A stretch of DNA of 64,000 nucleotides from Cloacibacterium sp047601505 (lineage in GTDB: Bacteria > Bacteroidota > Bacteroidia > Flavobacteriales > Weeksellaceae): the NCBI RefSeq assembly GCF_047601505.1, contig NZ_JASGJD010000001.1:62001-126000 (forward strand), in the 5' to 3' direction. The notes below the pieces were generated by a model. It saw only the letters and a list, made by a program, of their open reading frames with translations. It had not been told where the DNA came from and made no database searches. The translations under genes were made by a program, and so were the position numbers. Each line of letters opens with the position of its first letter. The stretch's first letter is position 1. Shown here one piece after another: positions 61,401-64,000 of the stretch.

Positions 61401-61847
61401 TCTATAACTGTAAATATTTCTGGCGGGAAACCTCCTTACGAATATTCTTTAGATAAAATCAACTGGCAAACATCCAATGTTTTTAATAATCTTAAAAGAG
61501 GTTTACAAGTTGTTTACGTAAGAGACAGCTACAAATGTACTCCAATAGAATATGAATTTTTAATATTTAACCAAATAAATGCCATTACACCGAATGGAGA
61601 CGGCATAAACGATGTTTTAGATTATTCTGATTTGAAAGTAAAAAAAGACGTAAAAATTCTAATTTTTGATAGATACGGAAGAAAAGTTTACTCTAACGAA
61701 AAACAATCTACTTACATTTGGGATGGCACCAGCAACGGAAGAGTTCTACCAACCGGAACTTATTGGTATATCTTAGAATGGACAGAACCAGACAATGGCG
61801 CTAAATTAAGCTTCAAAGATTGGATTCTAATTAAAGAAAGAAACTAA
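58449..61847 (+). CDS. Giant T9SS surface protein with IgGFc-binding-like domain
   Basis: The 1132-residue protein has a signal peptide (cut near VYSQ), then a domain (about 20-460) with the pattern of IgGFc-binding proteins (IVASEDNTTITL, LNKGESYILES, ASPIERLGTEYISL, YQMLAG). Ig-like and cadherin-like domains follow, then CDNDLNGKEDTKIS-type repeats shared with the previous gene, a PKD-like part and the gliding-motility-associated tail (ITPNGDGINDVLDYSDLKVK, GWILIKERN). Type IX secretion and a surface role are expected. Ligand unknown. Confidence 0.9.
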   Translation: MKKLLYILFLLFAHSFVYSQFDTEHWFAPFADKTGGQNAEQYLYLSTNKTAPFVVEIYNNNILYKSISISKGNPGIVPIDRALMISSDASNLFTPNKMGLHLVGEYKFFAHFRFSVSNHAEIITSKGKAGLGKNFYTYTPPNNNTASNANSTVGIVASEDNTTITLDHFNDNIVLSNGDSVNSTTVKNITLNKGESYILESYANTQNNLIGLNTLHIQSNNPISVTNGAFNNISPNRANNDVYMDQASPIERLGTEYISLKGNGNLDTQMEVLAIIATEDNTSFYVNGSSIPRILAKKGDYTIVPSSDYVNTNSSVDAYNIYIKSDKKIYVYQMLAGVDVGSSGQGSANSYASGGMNILPQLACLLPNKIDEFANVNEIGYQSNFNVRLNVITEKGATIKINGTVASSINGPFAVQGTNDWETYVFPNVSGNIAIESTKAVTAGISGGSGAVGFGGYFAGFNSNPIISKGGDCDKGNVTLEVDNTYTNYQWFLNGQPYTGDGANTYIIHPTESGDYYVHIEKQGCGTLDSPIFSFQRCPFKSSNSVEISNCNPTYTTNTPAFSVSTQTVDYSTVKITSLPTNGTVTINTTTGKITYTLTNLSALTDTFTYSFSSTDPKFPDTEYITVNINVNYLKVFGGETFTCIKPDKTGDFDLSKAVISNDTNITSIEYFESYNSLTKTFTNLISNFTSYNSLPKTIYAKVTNSYGCTDVATIELKFYPIPNIDTVKFNSTLCDTDLDGLYEPDFDEISKTIVNNSSDFDIYYFDNSGYNFPALPKSWTYTTPTRVYVLVASKNGCTSATGFIDFKIGTKISVNDISGSVCDNDLNGKEDTKISNFLPALTNGTSYYYYDTLAKAQEAKSGTTIPDEKIITANTTFYIRTENPSFCPNVFALQIVFNQPETSSKIHDLTICKNTTTTINAGTNFTYYKWSNGTEGQFAEEAEYGVGTHFVELTSQNGCVYKQTFTISEAEDPTFDSVIELGNSITVNISGGKPPYEYSLDKINWQTSNVFNNLKRGLQVVYVRDSYKCTPIEYEFLIFNQINAITPNGDGINDVLDYSDLKVKKDVKILIFDRYGRKVYSNEKQSTYIWDGTSNGRVLPTGTYWYILEWTEPDNGAKLSFKDWILIKERN

Positions 61848-61853
61848 AAATCC

Positions 61854-61890
61854 AAAAAAAGATTTCAAATTATTGAAATCTTTTTTTGTT
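61854..61890 (+). terminator. Terminator after the second giant T9SS gene
   Basis: AAAAAAAGATTTCAA and TTGAAATCTTTTTTT form a 15-bp stem over a 4-nt loop. Confidence 0.8.
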
Positions 61891-61927
61891 AATGTAAATT
61901 TAATTTTCATAATAACAAAAAATCTAT

Positions 61928-61935
61928 TAATTTTG
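61928..61935 (+). promoter_or_regulatory. guaB promoter, -7 box
   Basis: TAATTTTG, exact match, 14 nt before the guaB ATG at 61950. Confidence 0.6.
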
Positions 61936-61949
61936 CAAAGAAAGTAAAG

Positions 61950-63410
61950 ATGAGTATTCACAGTAAAATTGTAGAAACTGCCATCACTTTCGATGACGTT
62001 CTTCTTATCCCTTCTTATTCAGAAGTTTTACCTAGTCAGGTTTCCCTTAAATCTAGAATTTCAGACAAAATAACGCTTAATGTACCTATCGTTTCTGCGG
62101 CAATGGACACCGTTACAGAAGCAGATTTGGCTATTGCATTAGCAAGAGTAGGTGGTCTTGGTTTCATTCATAAAAACATGCCTATTTCAGAACAAGCAGC
62201 ACAAGTAAATCGTGTAAAACGTTCGGAAAACGGAATGATTTCAGACCCTGTTACCCTTTCTAAGAACCATACTTTAGCAGAAGCTAAAGAATTAATGGCA
62301 AAATATAAAATTTCTGGTTTGCCAGTTGTAGATGCAGAAAACAAGTTGATTGGAATTATCACCAACCGTGATGTAAAATATCAGGAACACGACAATCAAA
62401 AAGTGGAAGAGTTAATGACCAAAGAAAACCTCATCACTTCTGACAAATCTACCACGCTAGAAGATGCTAAAAAAATTCTTTTAGAAAACAGAATCGAAAA
62501 ACTCCCAATTGTAGATGCCGAAAATCATTTGGTTGGCTTAATTACGATTAAAGACATAGACAACCAATTAGAATATCCTTATGCCAACAAAGACCAAAAC
62601 GGAAGACTAATTGTAGGCGCTGGTGTTGGCGTTGGCGAAGATACAATGGAACGTGTAGCTGCATTAGTAGAAGCTGGTGTAGATATTATAGCAGTAGATT
62701 CTGCACACGGACATTCTAAAGGTGTTCTCAACAAAATTTCTGAAATTAGAAATGGTTTCCCAGATTTGGACATCGTTGGCGGAAACATCGTAACTGCAGA
62801 TGCTGCCGAAGCTCTTATCAATGCTGGAGCTAATGTTCTAAAGGTAGGTGTTGGGCCTGGTTCTATCTGTACAACCAGAGTTGTTGCAGGTGTTGGTGTT
62901 CCTCAGTTATCTGCGATTTACAACGTTTACGAAAAAGCTAAAGAATATAATGTAGCGGTAATTGCAGATGGTGGAATAAAACTTTCTGGTGATATTGTAA
63001 AAGCCATCGCTTCTGGTGCTGGCGCAGTAATGCTAGGTTCATTATTAGCTGGAACCGAAGAAGCTCCTGGAGACGAAATTATCTTCCAAGGTAGAAAATT
63101 CAAATCTTATCAGGGAATGGGAAGTTTAGCTGCAATGAAACGTGGCGGTAAAGAGCGTTATTTTCAATCTGAAGCTAAGAAATTTGTACCAGAAGGTATT
63201 GAAGGAAGAGTTCCTCACAAAGGAAAATTAGAAGATGTGATTTTCCAATTAACTGGTGGTATTAGAGCCGGAATGGGATATTGCGGAACTCCAAATATTG
63301 AAACGCTTCAAAAAGAAGGTAAAATGGTGATGATTACAGGTTCTGGACTTAAAGAATCTCATCCTCACGATGTAATTATTACGCAAGAAGCTCCGAATTA
63401 TTCACTTTAA
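61950..63410 (+). CDS. guaB: IMP dehydrogenase
   Basis: The 486-residue enzyme oxidises IMP to XMP, the control point for guanine nucleotides. The barrel is interrupted by two CBS domains (about 95-205) that bind nucleotides. The catalytic Cys307 is in VGPGSICTTRVVAG. IADGGIKLSGDIVKAIASGA and the flap region RGGKERYFQSEAKK are typical. Length and start are normal. Confidence 0.97.
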   Translation: MSIHSKIVETAITFDDVLLIPSYSEVLPSQVSLKSRISDKITLNVPIVSAAMDTVTEADLAIALARVGGLGFIHKNMPISEQAAQVNRVKRSENGMISDPVTLSKNHTLAEAKELMAKYKISGLPVVDAENKLIGIITNRDVKYQEHDNQKVEELMTKENLITSDKSTTLEDAKKILLENRIEKLPIVDAENHLVGLITIKDIDNQLEYPYANKDQNGRLIVGAGVGVGEDTMERVAALVEAGVDIIAVDSAHGHSKGVLNKISEIRNGFPDLDIVGGNIVTADAAEALINAGANVLKVGVGPGSICTTRVVAGVGVPQLSAIYNVYEKAKEYNVAVIADGGIKLSGDIVKAIASGAGAVMLGSLLAGTEEAPGDEIIFQGRKFKSYQGMGSLAAMKRGGKERYFQSEAKKFVPEGIEGRVPHKGKLEDVIFQLTGGIRAGMGYCGTPNIETLQKEGKMVMITGSGLKESHPHDVIITQEAPNYSL

Positions 63411-63430
63411 TTCTTAGGAACTATAAATAC

Positions 63431-63462
63431 ACAAATCTCTCAAAATTTTGAGAGATTTTTTT
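63431..63462 (+). terminator. Terminator after guaB
   Basis: AAATCTCTCAAAA and TTTTGAGAGATTT form a perfect 26-bp palindrome (63433-63458) followed by T-run. Confidence 0.85.
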
Positions 63463-63489
63463 ATGCTGAAAATTTATATTTAAAAAAAA

Positions 63490-64000
63490 TTAAGCTACCT
63501 TCTTATCATTCTTCACAAAAAAGGTAAGCAAGATTCCTATTAAAATTAAGAATAAAGCAACCATAAAAGAATTGGTTCCTGCTTCGGCACCGAAATTGTC
63601 TTTCATGTAAGCTGTAATTTGAGGACCAATAATTCCGCCAACTCCCCAAGCCGTTAGAGCAACGCCATACATTGTTGCCATTAATTTTGCTCCGTAAGAT
63701 TCTTTTACCAAAGACGGAACAACTCCGAAAGCACCACCATAATTTAATAAAACAATACAAACACCTATTGAAAACATCATCGGATTTTTAGTGAAAATTA
63801 ATCCTGTAAATACCAATGCTTCTACTATTAATAAAATTCTAAATGTATTAATTCTGCCCAATTTATCTGATGCACTTCCCCAAACAAATCTTCCCAAACC
63901 ATTGAACAAGGCACTCATGGCAATTAATGTCGCGCCTTTATGTTCCAAAGATAATTGGTCTGTAAGCCCTTCTGCTTTTAATAAATCTTGCAAAAGCGGC
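63490..64000 (-). CDS. MFS transporter, OFA-type, C-terminal part (cut by the window edge)
   Basis: The visible 169 or so residues end with stop at 63490 and run open to base 64000. Helices fit the second half of a 12-helix carrier: FNGLGRFVWGSASDKLGRIN (loop 8-9 motif), then helices to VALFLILIGILLTFF. GLGRFVWGSASDKLGR and LNYGGAFGVVPSLVKESYGAK resemble the oxalate/formate antiporter group. Any start codon inside the window is internal to the gene. Substrate unknown. Confidence 0.85.
   Translation of the reverse strand, partial: PLLQDLLKAEGLTDQLSLEHKGATLIAMSALFNGLGRFVWGSASDKLGRINTFRILLIVEALVFTGLIFTKNPMMFSIGVCIVLLNYGGAFGVVPSLVKESYGAKLMATMYGVALTAWGVGGIIGPQITAYMKDNFGAEAGTNSFMVALFLILIGILLTFFVKNDKKVA

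Noticed and set aside
1..64000. CRISPR arrays, tRNA, rRNA, prophage or transposase genes
   Set aside because: I found no spaced direct repeats, cloverleaf-like GC-rich segments or recognisable transposase, integrase or phage proteins.

Overview
The window is chromosomal DNA of a low-GC member of the Bacteroidota. It most resembles Flavobacteriia of the Weeksellaceae type (the Chryseobacterium/Cloacibacterium group). That placement is inferred from four things: promoters of the TAnnTTTG type instead of TATAAT; secreted proteins ending in type IX secretion (T9SS) sorting domains; many DUF families typical of flavobacteria; and housekeeping proteins with flavobacterial variants such as a long NusB and a dihydroorotase with a DDQVHF motif. 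I see no rRNA, tRNA, CRISPR array, prophage, transposase or integrase. The window is almost all coding and begins and ends inside genes.

Layout. 1-3.3 kb: the tail of an unknown gene, a Fic protein that also carries a DNA-binding-like tail, a remnant of a GH92 mannosidase, and an AspT/YidE-type transporter. 3.3-7.4 kb: a nusB-DUF1573-yajC operon divergent from an ABC exporter, then a PUR-domain protein. 7.4-14 kb: lipoproteins, membrane proteins, a radical SAM/B12 operon and a small operon with a winged-helix regulator, mostly unknown in function. 14.1-18.6 kb: a tandem pair of trans-sulfuration-type PLP enzymes and an acyl-CoA hydratase/thioesterase operon. 18.9-25.8 kb: ClpB, a lipoprotein metalloprotease, a dicarboxylate symporter and arginine decarboxylase. 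25.9-30.2 kb: thiamine diphosphokinase, a Vat-like acetyltransferase, cobalamin adenosyltransferase, LptB, HemB and a tiny T9SS-tail protein. 30.3-38 kb: an M1 peptidase, a large T9SS protein, a dienoyl-CoA-reductase-like SDR, a nitroreductase and DeoD. 38-45.3 kb: a long minus-strand run from a Wzx-like flippase through dUTPase, nucleotidyltransferase, DUF4292, EnvC-like, TatA and DUF4254 to RibA. 45.4-54.5 kb: PyrC, an M16 peptidase, a cupin, GltX, AccA and EF-Ts. 54.6-64 kb: two giant T9SS surface proteins in tandem, GuaB and a truncated MFS transporter.

The most interesting signals are regulatory or repeat-based. (1) An inverted repeat (ATCGGATAA-N14-TTATCCGAT) lies just upstream of the fic promoter, and a close copy lies inside fic; the Fic protein ends in a MerR/excisionase-like helix-turn-helix, so autoregulation is a reasonable hypothesis. 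(2) Three promoters (fic, the ABC exporter and lptB) end only 4-6 nt before the start codon, which predicts leaderless or nearly leaderless mRNAs. (3) A (ATGTTGG)4 heptamer array sits in the -33 region of the lptB promoter, and a degenerate cousin lies just after the lptB stop codon. (4) A short dispersed-repeat core (TTCGACT..GCTCAG) occurs in a hairpin after hemB and also in frame inside clpB. (5) The surface proteins contain an exact-length 756-bp tandem duplication and near-identical, non-adjacent 234-bp units, which suggests recombination. (6) An ACTTTG-N5-CAAAGT palindrome overlaps the promoter of the winged-helix regulator's operon and recurs before the neighbouring radical SAM operon.

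All functional calls come from reading motifs by eye; no database search was possible.
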